Shown piece by piece: positions 21,260-33,764 of a stretch of DNA of 64,000 bases. Made by a program: the position numbers and the translations under genes. The first letter of the stretch is position 1. Every line of letters begins with the position of its first letter. The DNA is from Castanea sativa (Eukaryota; Streptophyta; Magnoliopsida; Fagales; Fagaceae). The notes under the pieces were generated by a model. That model saw only the letters and a list, made by a program, of their open reading frames with translations, had not been told where the DNA came from and made no database searches. Where the stretch lies: contig NC_134021.1 of NCBI RefSeq assembly GCF_040712315.1, positions 27,862,001-27,926,000 of the forward strand. The letters run 5' to 3'.

Positions 21260-23290
21260 GATTGTACCCATGATCTTCCTTGAAGTGCTGTCATATGCCC
21301 TTACGGTCAAGGGAGAAGGGATGATAATCTCTATGTCTAGGCCAATAGTGAGGGCAATTCTAAAAGGATAAACATTCAAGGCGGACCCATTGTTAATAAG
21401 TACCATTGGAACCTTGGCACCCATGCATTCAATGGTGACTTGCAAGGGTCTAGTGTGAGTAGCTCCATCGGGAGGGAGATCATCAAAAAAGGCAAGAAGG
21501 GGTTACAAAGAGCCCTCGACTCCCATGAGAGACAAAAATTCTTGTGATGTAGTTTCTATAGGCACTTCTTTCCCATTCAAGGAATCCAAGAGAGCCTTAC
21601 AATGCTTTTGAGAGGTCATGAGTAGGCCCCATACGAACACATGAGATTAAGTCTTCTTCAATTGCATTAAGTCTTCTTCAATTGCATTAAGACTTTATCT
21701 TCTTCTTCTTTGTCTCCTTTAGGTTCTATGGGCTTGGACCCCTTCCCTAAATCTCTACTCGGATGATCTTTTTCCAAAAAGGATGGCTTGTAGTGCTTCC
21801 CACTCCTAGTGATATTTGCTACATTGTCCTCTAAGACCCTTTTCTTTAATTCCGTCACCTCCTTAGGAAGTATTCCCCACACCTCTACCACCTTCTTCAA
21901 GGCTTCATGTTCTTCATCCCATATTTCTTGGACTTCCATGGCATTGATATTGACATTTGTGGTCTCTATCAACTTTGAGCAATCCCATTCGATCTCATCT
22001 ATTTGCAACTAATTTTGATATGGAGGAGGAACCCTATGGTAATCGGGCAAAGGGTTCTTTCTTATGTTGGGTTTGGTGATGATGTTGGGATTTGGGAGGG
22101 TTCTATTATTTAAGAAGTCTTGTATCTCGTGTTTGAGGCGAAAGCAATTATCGATTTTATGGCCGGAGTTTTGGTGGTAATGGCAATATTCATTAAGATT
22201 CCAAGTAGGAGGTATGGGATTAGGCATAGGTGTAGGGTCTAAAGGTCTGATGAATCCTTTGGAGGATAGGTTCTCATATGCTTGAGTAAGGGTCATTCAT
22301 AGGTTGGAGAATTCTCGACGAGCTTTCTGTGGATAGGCTAGTGTTTGTTGGGTCATGATGGCTTTTACATTTATGGGATTGGGTGCTTTAGTGGTGGTTG
22401 CTCCTCCTCTATATGTTTTCTTGGTTAGAGGCTTACTTTCCTCTTTCCCCAATTTCCCATTGTTGAAGGCATCTTTGATTCTTGTCCCACAATCACATAG
22501 TTCTCCAAATGAGCTAATAGTCAATGACAAAAGCCTACTATTATAAGCCGGAAGCAATTTCTTGATGATCATGTTGATTTGGTCTTTCTCATTTGGCCTA
22601 TTGACCATTCTAGACGCCTTGGTCTTCTATCTAGTCATGTATTCAGAAAATGTCTCCCCTACACCTTGTTTGGTAGTCTCCAAATCCCTTAGAGTCATAT
22701 CATTCATGGTGTTGAAGATGAATTGGTTTACAAACAACTTCATTAGTTTATTCCACACCTTAGTTTTGCTTGGATCAAGGCTATAATTCCACCTTGATGC
22801 ATCTCCCATGAGTGAGAAGGGAAATGCATGCAAAGTTTGCTTATCATTTAGCCCCTTCATTTCAGCGATGCTTAGGTATCTCCTTATGTGTTGCTTCGGT
22901 TCTCCAATCCCATCAAACTTTTTTCGCATCAGAGATCTTGAACTTGGGAAGCAATGTAATAGGAGCCTCTGAACTTACTCCCCCCATGTTATAGAGTTAA
23001 TCATCCATCCCTTGCACCTTGCGAAAGGCAAGTTGCATTTTCTCCATCTTTTCATTTATCGCTATGGTTTCCTCGATTAGCATCTCAAATGGCTTGTTTC
23101 TTTCATATTCCGCTTTGTCCTTTTCGTCCCATTCTTCCACTTCCTACTTATCATCATGGATTTCCATATGTGTGGATTTCTTGAGCTTAGATTCCTCCAA
23201 CCTAATGAGACGTCCTCCCATTTTCTTGAAGGCCTCTCCATGTTCATCCAAAGCCTTAAGGATCTTTTGGGCCAATTGAATCTTCCATAG
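21254..23290 (-). pseudogene. Gypsy gag and protease start, broken
   Basis: Minus-strand blocks in order are: a charged, coiled-coil-like N-terminus (about 23280-23000), the retrotransposon gag core (KKFDGIGEPKQHIRRYLSIA, then SLMGDASRWNYSL and LRDLETTKQGVGETFSEYMTR, 22929-22627), and a degenerate CCHC knuckle (YCHYHQNSGHKIDNCFRLK near 22190). A linker and protease with VLINNGSALNVYP (21445-21254) follow. The usual D of the protease DNGS motif is Asn here. Several stops separate the blocks. A 21-bp direct duplication lies near 21650-21690. Confidence 0.8.
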
Positions 23291-24540
23291 AGGTAGTCAT
23301 TGTTTCTTCTGGGGTAACTTCCTCTTGGTGTATGTCCTCAATCTTGATCAAGCACCTTCCTTTCTCTCAAGTCCAAATGGGAGTGGGGACGTGTTTTCTT
23401 GACATTGGTAGTGCAATGATGCCTGAAAAGAAACCCCATTTTCATTTAGTTCATGTCCCAATTAAAGGTTTTTTTTTGAACTTTTAGATGTCCCTAGAAA
23501 ATTTTTAAGTTTATTTTAATGAAGGCCTAATTACAATATCACTCCCTTCCCTCTCATGGATTTTTGCCCCTTGTTTCATTGGGCTTTGGTCCATTTACAA
23601 TAAAGCTCTCATCTTACTCTCATGGGGTTTCATTATAATGCACTTAAAAATTTCCAACCCTTTGTCTCAAATATGGGCTTACAATGTATTCATCACCTTT
23701 TGGCTTTTCATTTTTTATTTATCATTTCACTTTTTTTTTTGAAATAACCCTTTAGCTATAATATATTGTAGCCTTCCTCTCAAAGTCTACGAAATTCTCA
23801 TCATTTTGGGCCTAGGCATGCAACAAGGAGGCCCAAGATTAGGGAGGTTCATATTGGCTTTGTAGGATTTTTGGATGCTAAGTCCATAGCATATTTGTTA
23901 CTTTAGGCCCAAAGACCTCTTTTTCGAAAGGGCTTTTTCCACTTAAGCCTATGATAGCAATTAGGCTATGGTCTTATGAACCTTTCAAGTTAACATATAC
24001 CTTTGGATTTAGGGACAAGCCTTTTATATGTGAGAACTTCTTTTCCTTTATCCCATGATATCATAGGGTATACCATAACTTTTGGGTCATCCCTTCCATT
24101 TTTATGTCTTTTATTTGTTCTTTAGAATTAGGTGAACACATGATATATGGTTGAACAAACAAGAGATATAAAGGGTATCCTTGGTGATAGGGTCTAGGAT
24201 CTCTCTAGTGTGGGTAGGCTCCCTAAGGCTAAAGTAATAGATAAGTAGGTTACTCACAACTATTTGGGCTATGATTCCAACCAAGAGCCTAAGTGCATCC
24301 CATAGTGGATTGGTAGCAAACCTTTAACGTACTCAAAGCCCATTATAGGTGATGACACTGATTGTGACATTATGGGATGAAATCCAAAAGATTTGGGCCC
24401 GAGTGGAGCCTTCCATCTTCCCACTCATCACCAACCGAGGTTAAGGGACAAAAGTGAACAAGTGATGTGTGTGCAAATAAGTATTGAAATAATTTTTATT
24501 AAGGTTAAGAAATAAGACACATAGGAATTAAACTCACTAA

Positions 24541-24558
24541 TCCCCAGTGAAGTCACCA
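24541..24558 (-). promoter_or_regulatory. Primer binding site of truncated gypsy
   Basis: The minus strand reads TGGTGACTTCACTGGGGA one base after the LTR end. It closely resembles the TGGCGACTCCACTGGGG site of Ogre/Tat-type gypsy elements, which I recall as complementary to a tRNA-Arg; the tRNA match was not computed. Confidence 0.6.
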
Positions 24559-24559
24559 C

Positions 24560-25610
24560 TGTGGACACAAGGGTCGGAGTTGCAACCTAGTTTTTGCAAT
24601 GGTCTAAGAACCATATATATAGCGTCCTCTCGAGGAAGGACCTTTGATCTTTTTACCAAAGTATGGGTTCAAAGTTTAGGTACGCTCTTGGAAATGTATT
24701 AGGCACCAAAGATCACCCAACCCTAAGGTTGGCCTCCCATCAAACAAGCAAACCAAACAAAACAAGAAATCTGAATTAGGGTTTCTGGGCAAGTGTCTGC
24801 GTACACAGCCAAAGGCTTGCATACATAGGGTTTAACCTACGTATGCATGCTCATGGCATGCATGCGCGGACTTGTTCACAAACCTTAACCCAAAAACACG
24901 AAACAGAAAAATAGAGCACAAAAGAAAACCCTAATTCTAACAATCTAGCATGCTTATAAACGTCAAACAAGCATAAAACTAAACTAAACAAACATGTAAG
25001 AACAAAAACTAAGCAAAGAAACGAATTAAAACAAAAAAGAAAGACTAAAAAGAAAAAAGAAATGTTGTAGCTTAATACCTAAAGAAAGACTTCCCAAGCT
25101 TTGATTTTGACCATTTCCCTTATTCAAATCTATCACAAGTCATTAAACAAGTTATTAGCAATATTAAGCTAAAAGGATTGGGGCCAAAAAAGGTCCCAAT
25201 CAAATAAAATTGACTTGAGGGTGTTTTGTAAAAAACTCCCTTTTGATTCACTATTTTCTGAAAATGTACCATGTAAGGCTTTATATAGTGGAAAAAATGG
25301 GGTTTGGAACAACTCCTAGACGATATGGGATTCATTCCAAACCTCGCCATTATTGCAGAAAACTTGCATTTTTTATGTTTCTGAAACCCTTGCTACGTAT
25401 GCAAGAGAAAGCCTGCGTACGTATGCTTTGGCCAAGGGGCACTTTGGGCATTTTATTTCCATAAATAGATTTTTTTTTCTCATTTAAAAGGTTATATTTT
25501 TCATTTTAACACTCCTTAAGTCAATTTGACATTTGATTAGGTCTTAGAGTTCAAGTATCATTGGGGAACGAAGGCCCAAGTCGTAAAGGGTACAAAATGC
25601 GATGTCTACA
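24560..25610 (-). repeat. 5' LTR of truncated gypsy element
   Basis: On the minus strand it starts TGTAGACATCGCATTTTG and ends GTGTCCACA (TG..CA, 1051 bp). A minus-strand TATATAAAG box lies near 25275-25283. The PBS follows directly. Only one LTR copy is in the window. Confidence 0.75.
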
Positions 25611-25639
25611 ATTATTGATGTTATTCATAGTGTGTCTCT

Positions 25640-26250
25640 ATACTAAAGGTTTTTAATCTTACCAGCTTCTTTATTTTATTAATCTCATTTAAGCTAAGGG
25701 TTAAACAAAACCTCAGCCAGGTTCGACTCCTCGTGTCACCTGCCTTGAGTAAATTAACTCTCATGAATCAAAAAATGGTTAAGAGTTAAAAAGAATCTCG
25801 GACAAGTCCGATTCCTAGGGTCACCTACCTTGGGTAAATTAACTCTCATGAATCAAAAATTAGTTAAGGGTTAAATAGAAACTCAACCAAAAACTCGGCT
25901 AGATTCGACTCCTCGGGTCACCTACCTTGGGTAAATTAACTCTCATAAATCAAAAAATGGTTAAGGGTTAAACAGAAACTCGACCAAAAACTCGGCCAGG
26001 TTCAACTCCTCAGGTCACTTGCTTTGGGTAAATTAACTCTCATGAATCAAAAAATGGTTAAGGGTTAAACAGAACCTTGGCTAGGTTCGACTCCTCGAGT
26101 TACCTGCCTTGGGTAAATTAACATTTATGAATCAAAAAATGTTTTATGGGTTAAACAAAACCTCGACCATGTTTGACTCCTCGGGTTTTCTACCTTGGGT
26201 AAATTAACTCTTATGAATTAAAAAAATGGTTAAGTGTTAAGCACAACTTC
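25640..26250. repeat. Tandem repeats of about 85-100 bp
   Basis: About six imperfect copies of a unit containing TAAATTAACTCTCATGAATC, GGTTAAGGGTTAAACAGAA and TTCGACTCCTCGGGTCACC lie head to tail with small length differences. They sit between the antisense ORF and the lost pol region of the host gypsy, where such spacers are common. Confidence 0.85.
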
Positions 26251-26520
26251 GAGAAAGTAAGGAATGAGTCAAAGCCCTAAAACTAAGCCTGTTATCATTT
26301 GTAAAATGTGTGCATTACATGATGATTAGATGTTAAGCCGAGAGAGTAAATTCGTGTATCCTTAATAAGAAATAGCATTTATAAACAAAGATCAGATTCA
26401 TAAACATGAAACACATTAAAAGAAGATTTTGATATTGACTGAAAGTAGAATTAGAAGTTCCTCTACAGCTAAAACAAATTACAAAATCAGGGAGTCTTAT
26501 TACAAAAGGCATGATCCCTC

Positions 26521-27298
26521 CTACTTGCCTAACCTTTGTTTAGCAGTTTTGTTCCCCTCCTTACTCTCTTTTGAAGGCTGAGGGGCTGGGGTAGTAGAGC
26601 CCCCCTTCTCACTCTTATCTAAAGGCTAAGAAGCCAGCGCAGTGGAGCTTATCCCTAGAATAGAAGACCTGACAGCATCCCTAAGAGCAGGGGGATAGAT
26701 GACCCTCTTCGGGTTCCTTAACTCTGAAGAAGGGTCTATCCCAGCAACATTCAAAGCTTCAGCCTAGACCTGAAGGCAAAACCCACAGCACACTTCCCTA
26801 AGTTGGGACATAAGACTTGCCTCGGTCTTTTTCTTCCCCAGCTCATAAGTGGCCTGCTTAACCTTAGTTATCTCTACTTCTTTCCCCTCCAGCTCTTTCC
26901 ATTGGATCTCGATATTCTTCCAAGCGAGAGCTAACTGTTCCTCAGCCATCCAAAGTTGACAGCGTTGCTCCTTAGCTTGTTTCTCAATGCCCACCACGGT
27001 TGCTTCAACACTTTTTTCCCCCTCTCGGCTTCGGCTAGCTTGAAGAAGGCTTCCTTATACTTCTTCTTGGCTGAAGCCTGGCCTTGGTGGCTACAATTTG
27101 GTGGGACTCCTCTTCCTTGGATTTGGACAAGGCATGGTCCACCCACTCCTTAGCAATGCGAGATGCCTAAATTGCCCGTATATGACAACAGGAAAGAAAA
27201 GTGGATAGAAGATTATATAAAAATAAATCTTATGAGAATTTTTTTTTTAAAAAAAGCAGCGGGTGATGTGGGCTTAGAGCTCGGCAATAAGAACTTAC
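26521..27298 (-). pseudogene. Antisense ORF of host gypsy, C-terminal coiled-coil part
   Basis: Minus-strand translation across frames gives a Lys/Glu/Ala-rich coiled coil (AEEQLALAWKNIEIQWKELEG near 26900, ATYELGKKKTEA). A tail follows with NVAGIDPSSELRNPKRVIYPP and a final KQRLGK before TAG at 26521-26523. It continues the block at 35136-35761 across the copia insertion. Frameshifts occur near 26950 and 27050. I know this kind of protein only as the extra ORF of gypsy elements; its function is unknown. Confidence 0.65.
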
Positions 27299-28686
27299 TG
27301 ATGAAAATATGCAAGTGCACAGCGGAAAAGTAACGGATCTACTCCATTCATAAAAGTTAACATGTGCTATATAAGTTTCAGAATTTAAGAATAAAAGAGT
27401 GTACCTTGGAGCGGTGAATTTCAAAATTGAAGATCAAATTGCTTTGGTACACTTTCAATCTTCACTCCAATTCCACTAACGCCCAAGATGTGTGGTCTCT
27501 CAATCAGTTCCAAAAGGAGAATGTCAAAGAGTGTCTAACAATTCTTACACCACTTCACAATCGTGTTCTTACAATTCTCTACAGAAAATTATGTATATTT
27601 CTCACTTTGTGTCTAATTGATTATCTAATTGGGCTGGCCTTTTGTGCCTTTCCAATTGGGCTTAAGTGTGTGGCTTGGAATAGGACTAAAAGGGACCAAT
27701 AAGACACTAGCTCCAATGGGTCTTGGGTTTTTCTGTCAACTCTTAACAAGTCTAAAGTTACCATTAACTATATCTAATACCACTATATAAATATAGTTGC
27801 ACTCTAGGCCTTATCTATAAATTATATCCCAAGACTTTATTGTACATGCAACCCCTTCATAAAATATTCGTAGTAACACAAAGTCATGGATGTAGGCTGC
27901 CACTTTGTAAATTACTACATCTTATCCTTGAGTATCCAGTTTAATCCTTTAAGTTATTCATCATATATTTATGAAATCCAATTTCATAAATATATACTCT
28001 AGTAACTATTTACTAAAGTAGTTAGGCCTAACATTCTAAATAACAAACCCATTAAATTTATCTCAAGGGAATATTTTGTATCTCCGTTAAGAGACTATGA
28101 ATTCCATCTTGAGAATATATGTTCCACCAACACTAAATGTGGTTGCCCAACATACTAAGGTTTTGACCGTTACTCTAGATCTCACTCCTGACATATTAAA
28201 GCAACCTACACCTCATGATCAAGTTCATTATTCTCTCAGGATTAAGAGTTCATGCAAATATAAGTCGTGAGTTTATTATTCATTTAACAGTCGTTGGAAG
28301 AATAATAAATCTCACATGGTCCAGTTCAATATGTTTTAACTCTTAAAACATATCAACATACCAACTAGAAATCTCTAATTCTATGACCAAGACAAATCAT
28401 CTTGGTTGATATGTTATAGTCTTCGCAAATGAAATGCCCAATTTTCATCACCGACTACGAACTACATTTTGAGTTTACAAGGAACTTGTGATTTACATCT
28501 TCTGTGACTAAATCACATACAATGCATCTCATGGACTATATGATAATGTCCAAATATTCATGTTACCATTATTTTTAGATAATAATAAAACAACTTTATT
28601 AAACACAACATTAAGTCATACATAATAAAATACATAATAAAATACATAACATCATACAATAGAATTTAAGGGCACTAATCCTAACA
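27299..28686 (-). repeat. 3' LTR of complete copia
   Basis: In plus orientation it runs TGATGAAAATATG...CCTAACA, so the minus strand reads TG..CA. Minus-strand polypurine tract GGGAAAGTGGGAGAT lies just inside (28687 onward). Confidence 0.9.
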
Positions 28687-28689
28687 ATC

Positions 28690-30854
28690 TCCCACTTTCC
28701 CTAAAGATTATTTTCCACTAATCTAACTCTCATCTCCTCCAAATGAGACTTGAAAGTCATTTGAGGCAAGGCTTTGGTCAAGGGATCCGCTAGATTCTTT
28801 TCACCATCAATCTTTGCTACAACCACATCTCCACTAGCAACAATGTCTCGAATGATGTGATATTTTCTCTCAATGTGCTTTCCTTTCTTATGATTCCTTG
28901 GATCTTTGGATTGTGCAACCGCTCCATTATTGTCGCAGAATAATGTAATAGGAACTTACTCAATTCTCACAACACCAAGATCAGAAAGGAATTTCTTGAG
29001 CCAAACAGCCTCCTTTGCCTCACAAGCAGCAACATACTCGGCTTCCATGGTGGAGTCAGCAATACAAGATTGCTTAACACTCCTCCAACTTATGGCTCCA
29101 CCTCCCAAGGTGAAAACACATCCCGACGTGGATTTTCTGAAATCTAGATCCGACTGAAAATTCGAATCTATATAGCCAATGGGAATCAAATCCTCACAAC
29201 GGTAAACAAGCATATAATCTCTCATTCTCCATAGATACTTGAGAATATGCTTTACAGCTTGCCAATGTTTTGGTCTTGGATTTGATTGATATCGGCTGAC
29301 CATGTCAACTGAATAACAAATATCTAGTCTAGTACAAAGCATGACATACATGAGACTTCCCACTGCAGAAGCATAAGGAACTTGTCTCATCATATTTTCT
29401 TCCTCTTGAATCTTAGGCCTTTGGTCATTAGACAGAGGAACTCCATGTCTAAAAGGAAGTAAACCTTTCTTGGAGTTTTTCATGCTAAATCGTTCTAGAA
29501 CCTTATCTATATATCCAGCTTGTGACAAACCTAACATCCTATTCTTTTGATCTCGCCAAAGCTTGATCCCTAGAATATAGTTAGCTTCACCCAAGTTTTT
29601 TATATTAAATTGGCTTGACAACCAAAATTTAACCGATGGCATTACCCCTACATCATTTCCAATGAGTAGAATGTCATCTACATAAAGCACTAGGAATATC
29701 ACTACTTTATCTTGATGTCTTTTATACACACATGCTTCATCAAGATTTTGTTCAAAACTAAATTATTTTATTGCCTGATCAAATCTGATGTTCCATGACC
29801 TAGATGCTTGTTTAAGTCCATAAATGGACCTTTTCAACTTGCATACCATATGCTCTTGGTTCTTTGCTATGAAACCGTCCGGTTGCAACATGAAGATTTC
29901 TTCTTCAAGATTGCCATTAAGAAATGCAGTCTTGACATCCATTTTCTAAATCTCATAATCATAATGAGCAACAATAGATAAGAGAATTATGATAGATTTA
30001 AGCATAGCTACTGGCGAAAAAGTTTCATCATAGTCAAAGCCTTCTTTTTGTGTATACCCTTTCGCCACTAGCCTTGCTTTAAAGGTTTCAACCTTTTCAT
30101 CTATCCTTCTCTTCCGCTTGTAAACCCATTTGCAACCAACAGGTTTAATGCCGTTAGGCACCTCTACAAGATCCCACACATGATTGGAATACATAGAATC
30201 CAATTTAGATTTCATAGCTTGGACCCAATGATTTGCATCTATATCATTTATTGCTTCATCATAAGTGTAGGGATCCGATTCAGCCTCTTCAGAGATAGCT
30301 TCATAAGTTTCTCCCAAACCTATGAATCTCACAAGAGGCCGAACAATTCTCCCACTACGACGAGACTCCTGTGTACTAGACATCTTATGAGTAGTATCTT
30401 GTGGTGTATCTAATACAACCACATCATCCCTAGTTTTATCCAACGGTTGTTGATTTACAGATTCATTCATTTCAGCCAATACAACTCTACTTCTAGGAGT
30501 AAAATTATTTATATAGTCATTTTCCAAAAATTTAGCATTTGTACTAACAAAAACTTTGTTATCATTTCGACTATAGAATAAATAACCCCTAGTTTCTTTT
30601 GGATAACCCACAAGCAAACATACTTCTGATTTTGGTTCCAACTTATCAGGCTTCCCCTTTAGCACATGTGCTGGACAACCCCAAATGTGGAGATACCTCA
30701 TACTAGGCTTACGCCCACTCCACAATTCCATGGGTATTTTGGGAACAGATTTTGATGGAACTAAATTCAAAAGATGTATTGCTGTATCTAAGGCATACCC
30801 CCAAAAAGAAATTGGTAAAGTTGAATAACTCATCATGGACCTAACCAGTTCCAA
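28690..30854 (-). pseudogene. Copia integrase C-terminus, RT and RNase H
   Basis: Blocks in order: integrase end ([30 protein letters not shown]), RT entry [20 protein letters not shown], stops at about 29945 and 29760, then MDVKTAFLNGNLEEEIF. The catalytic loop VLYVDDILLIGND (about 29655) is intact. RNase H follows, with YIDSNFQSDLDFRKSTSGC and STMEAEYVAACEAKEAVW. A TAA at 28955 stands where CAA is expected, and the last residues run to the polypurine tract. Apart from these stops the enzymes look nearly whole. Confidence 0.85.
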
Positions 30855-31702
30855 AAAGTCCTATTCCTTCTTTCCGCTACACCATTTTGTTGAGGAGTTC
30901 CAGGTGCAGTCAATTGGGATATAATCCTATTCTGAATTAGGTAATCCTTGAAATCACCAAGAAGGTATTCTCCACCTCGATCAGATCGAATGGCCTTTAT
31001 GCGTTTACTCAATTGATTCTCAACTTCAGCCCTAAACTCTTTGCACTTGTCAAAAGTTTCGGACTTCCGTTTCATTAGGTGCACATAACCAAATCTAGAG
31101 TAATCATCAGTGAAGGTGATGAAATACTCATAACCACCTCTTGCTTGGATTGACATAGGACCACATACATCTGAATGTACTAATTCAAGTAACTCTTGGG
31201 CTCTTCTACCTTTTGCATTAAAAGGTTGTTTGGTCATTTTACCTTCCAAACAAGATTCACAAATTGGAAATTCATCAAAGCCCATAGGCTCTAAGAGTCC
31301 ATCTTTGATCAGTCTTTGAATTCTATTTGAATTAATATGATCTAAACGCAAGTGCCAAAGATATGCATCACTAGAAGGAAACTTTCTCTTTAATGATTTT
31401 ACATGAGAGTTATCATCTAATTCAGAATTATGTAATTCATGCTTATCAGGAGTTAAAATATAAAGACCATCCATAATATTTCCAGAACAGATAAACGTTT
31501 TATCCTTCTTTATTACAACATTGTCTTTTAGGATAATACAATACCCATGTTTACCCAAATTAGTTGTAGAAAACAAATTCCTACGAACATTAGGTACAAA
31601 CAGATAGTCTTGCAATATTAAAACCCTAGACTTAAAACACAAATTAACAACACCAACATATTCAACTGGAATTCTACTCCCATCAGCCAAAGTAAGAAAC
31701 AA
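30833..31702 (-). pseudogene. Copia GAG-pre-integrase and integrase core
   Basis: The 289-codon open frame carries LWHLRLDHINSNRIQRL and CLEGKMTKQPF (GAG-pre-integrase, usual H.RLGH changed to H.RLDH). Integrase core blocks follow: HSDVCGPM, FTDDYSRFGYVHLMK, SDRGGEY and [13 protein letters not shown], containing the catalytic D, D and E. A frameshift at the end moves into the next frame (30854). Upstream, at about 31780, WCVDSGCTNHI marks the protease DSG motif. Confidence 0.85.
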
Positions 31703-31957
31703 TTCCCCTTCACTCAGCTTTCGGGTCTCCTAAAACCCCTGCAAAGAATTGCAGATATGATTAGTACAACCTGAATCCACACACCAAGAATTCGTGGGAT
31801 TCTGTACCAAACATATTTCAACAAGAAAGGAAGTTTTCATACCCTTGTTCTTGGCAGCCTTAAACTTTGGACAATTCCTCTTCCAATGTCCTTTCTCACC
31901 ACAATGGAAACACTTTCCTTTGAGCTTCTTTCCTTTATCGGCAACCCCTAAGGCAAT

Positions 31958-32665
31958 TTACTTACCTTCTTGCTTAGTGAAGTCCTTCTTCTTCTTCTTC
32001 TTACCCTTGCCTTTCGACTTAGGTTGAGAAGTAGAAGCTTCACCCATATTGGCTTCAACACTAGAAGTATCAAGGATGCCTTCCGCCGCTACTAACTCAT
32101 TCATTAATTCAGACAAAGAATAAACATTTTTGTTCATATTATAATTCAGTCTGAATTTCTTGAATGATTCCGGTAGTGACTGGAGTATCATATCCACTTG
32201 GGATTCTCCATTAATGTCAGCACCTAAAACCTCTAATGTATTCAGATTAGAGATCATTGTAAGACAATGCTCTCTCACTGAAGTACCTTTAGCCATTTTG
32301 GTATTATAAATTTGCCTCATGGTTTCTTGCCTTGCTGAACGACCTTGCTCACCAAACATCTCCTTCAGACTATGCATAATGTCTGAAGCAAGTTCTACAT
32401 CCTGCATTTGATGCTGTAAAACATTAGAGATGGATGCTAGGATATAGCACTTGGCCATTTCATTAGATTTCTGCCAACGATCATATCGCTGTTTTTCCTC
32501 AAGAGGAGCATCTAATGAAGGAAAGCTAAGACATGGTTGAGTAAGCACATATTTGTGTTCTTCAACGGTTAAAACAATGTCCACATTTCTTTTCTAGTCA
32601 ACATAGTTGGATCCAGTCAGTTTGTTTTGATTAAGAATAGAAACAAGTGGGCTAAATGATGCCAT
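31958..32665 (-). pseudogene. Copia gag
   Basis: Minus-strand translation from an ATG at about 32665 gives MASFSPLVSILNQNKLTGSN, then a TAG where Trp is expected (VDW). The frame is open from 32584: YDRWQKSNEMAKCYILASIS, MQDVELASDIMHSLKEMFGE and VDMILQSLPESFKKFRLNYN belong to UBN2-type copia gag. It ends in a Lys-rich tract. The CCHC knuckle (CFHCGEKGHWKRNCPKF) lies further on at about 31880-31930 in another frame. Confidence 0.85.
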
Positions 32666-33309
32666 GTTCAAATCTGAAAACAATAAACATGAATATAATA
32701 AGTAAATTGGACATTATCAATTTAGCATATAAGCATATAATATGGAACCTTAACAAAACCATAAAATAATATATGCAACGACAACCCAATCCCATATTTA
32801 AAATTCCTTGGAAGCAAGTAAATTATAAACACTATGATTGATTGAGAACTATTCTCATTATTAGTGATATCATGATAACTCTTATCAAACACTAATAATA
32901 TGCCATTTTTCTTTTAGCCTCTAAGTAATAATGACATAGCTCCGAAGGGAGGTTAACATTAAACTTAGTCTAGTGTAAACCATTGACTGAATTCTATGTG
33001 AGTCATTAAGTAACTCCACGGTAGCGTGGTCGTTCTTAATGTAAAAACACATATTATTCATCCTTAAGAAGTTTAACCTATAGTACCATGAATTAAACAC
33101 CCTCCGAAGGGAGCAAGGCATATACGCCAAGGCGATGTGCTTAATCACACTACTATAAACCGTCAATGGAGGCCATGAGATCCAACCTTTGTATCTCTCT
33201 CCCACTAGATGTTTTAAAATAAAGGTTTTTTAATTTAAAACATGCATAAACTAATTACACATTGCCTTGCTCTTTATATATGTAAAAACACTTAGGAAAA
33301 ATTTTGAAT

Positions 33310-33465
33310 CCACAGTCCTCGATCGATCCTCGACAGATTCTCGATTGATCGAGAATAACGTCTACAAAACTCGATCAATTCTCGACAGATCCTTGATCAA
33401 TCGAGAGATTTTCTGTCAGCTTGATAGATGCTCGTCAGATCCTCGATTGATCGAGCGTCGTGAAT
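33310..33465. repeat. Clustered TCGATCGA-type palindromes in copia leader
   Basis: Between PBS and gag, several variants of CTCGATTGATCGAG and GACAGATCCTCGAT follow each other in about 155 bases. Each can form a hairpin in the element RNA. Their place in the 5' leader fits a packaging or dimerisation role, which is inference. Confidence 0.6.
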
Positions 33466-33750
33466 TTTGAATTTTCCAGAATTTTTCTAAGACAGTTTTT
33501 CTACGTTTTCATGTACAAAACAACCAACATACGATCATAATGAACATAAATTGATATCAAAACTGAATTACATTGATGCTATAGCCTTAAAGTTCAGTTT
33601 AACATACTTAAACTAAAAATTAACTTCAAAATCAGTTTTTATCAATCAATAATTTCAACAATCATGCAGAAAACAAATTTCTAACAACATGAAACTATTG
33701 TCTATAATTTCGAAACTATAAATATGTTAAAAAGATATGTAATGAAGACC

Positions 33751-33764
33751 GCTCTGATACTATT
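33751..33764 (-). promoter_or_regulatory. Primer binding site of complete copia (tRNA-iMet type)
   Basis: The plus strand reads GCTCTGATACTA next to the LTR, one mismatch from GCTCTGATACCA, the 3' end of plant initiator tRNA-Met. This is the usual primer for plant copia elements. Confidence 0.8.

Larger units (their letters stand above)
21260..25610 (-). mobile_element. Truncated Ty3/gypsy element (5' LTR, gag, protease part)
   Basis: In minus-strand order: LTR (25610-24560), PBS, about 1.2 kb untranslated leader, gag and the start of protease. It is cut off at 21260 by the reversed copia LTR. RT, RNase H and integrase are absent from the window. The element lies inside another gypsy element (sequence right of 25610). 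The flanking pentamer ATTAT (25611-25615) has no partner because the other end is lost. Confidence 0.8.

Noticed and set aside
25640..26250. CRISPR-like array
   Set aside because: Repeats are long, imperfect and without unique spacers, in a plant nuclear context; an ordinary tandem repeat.
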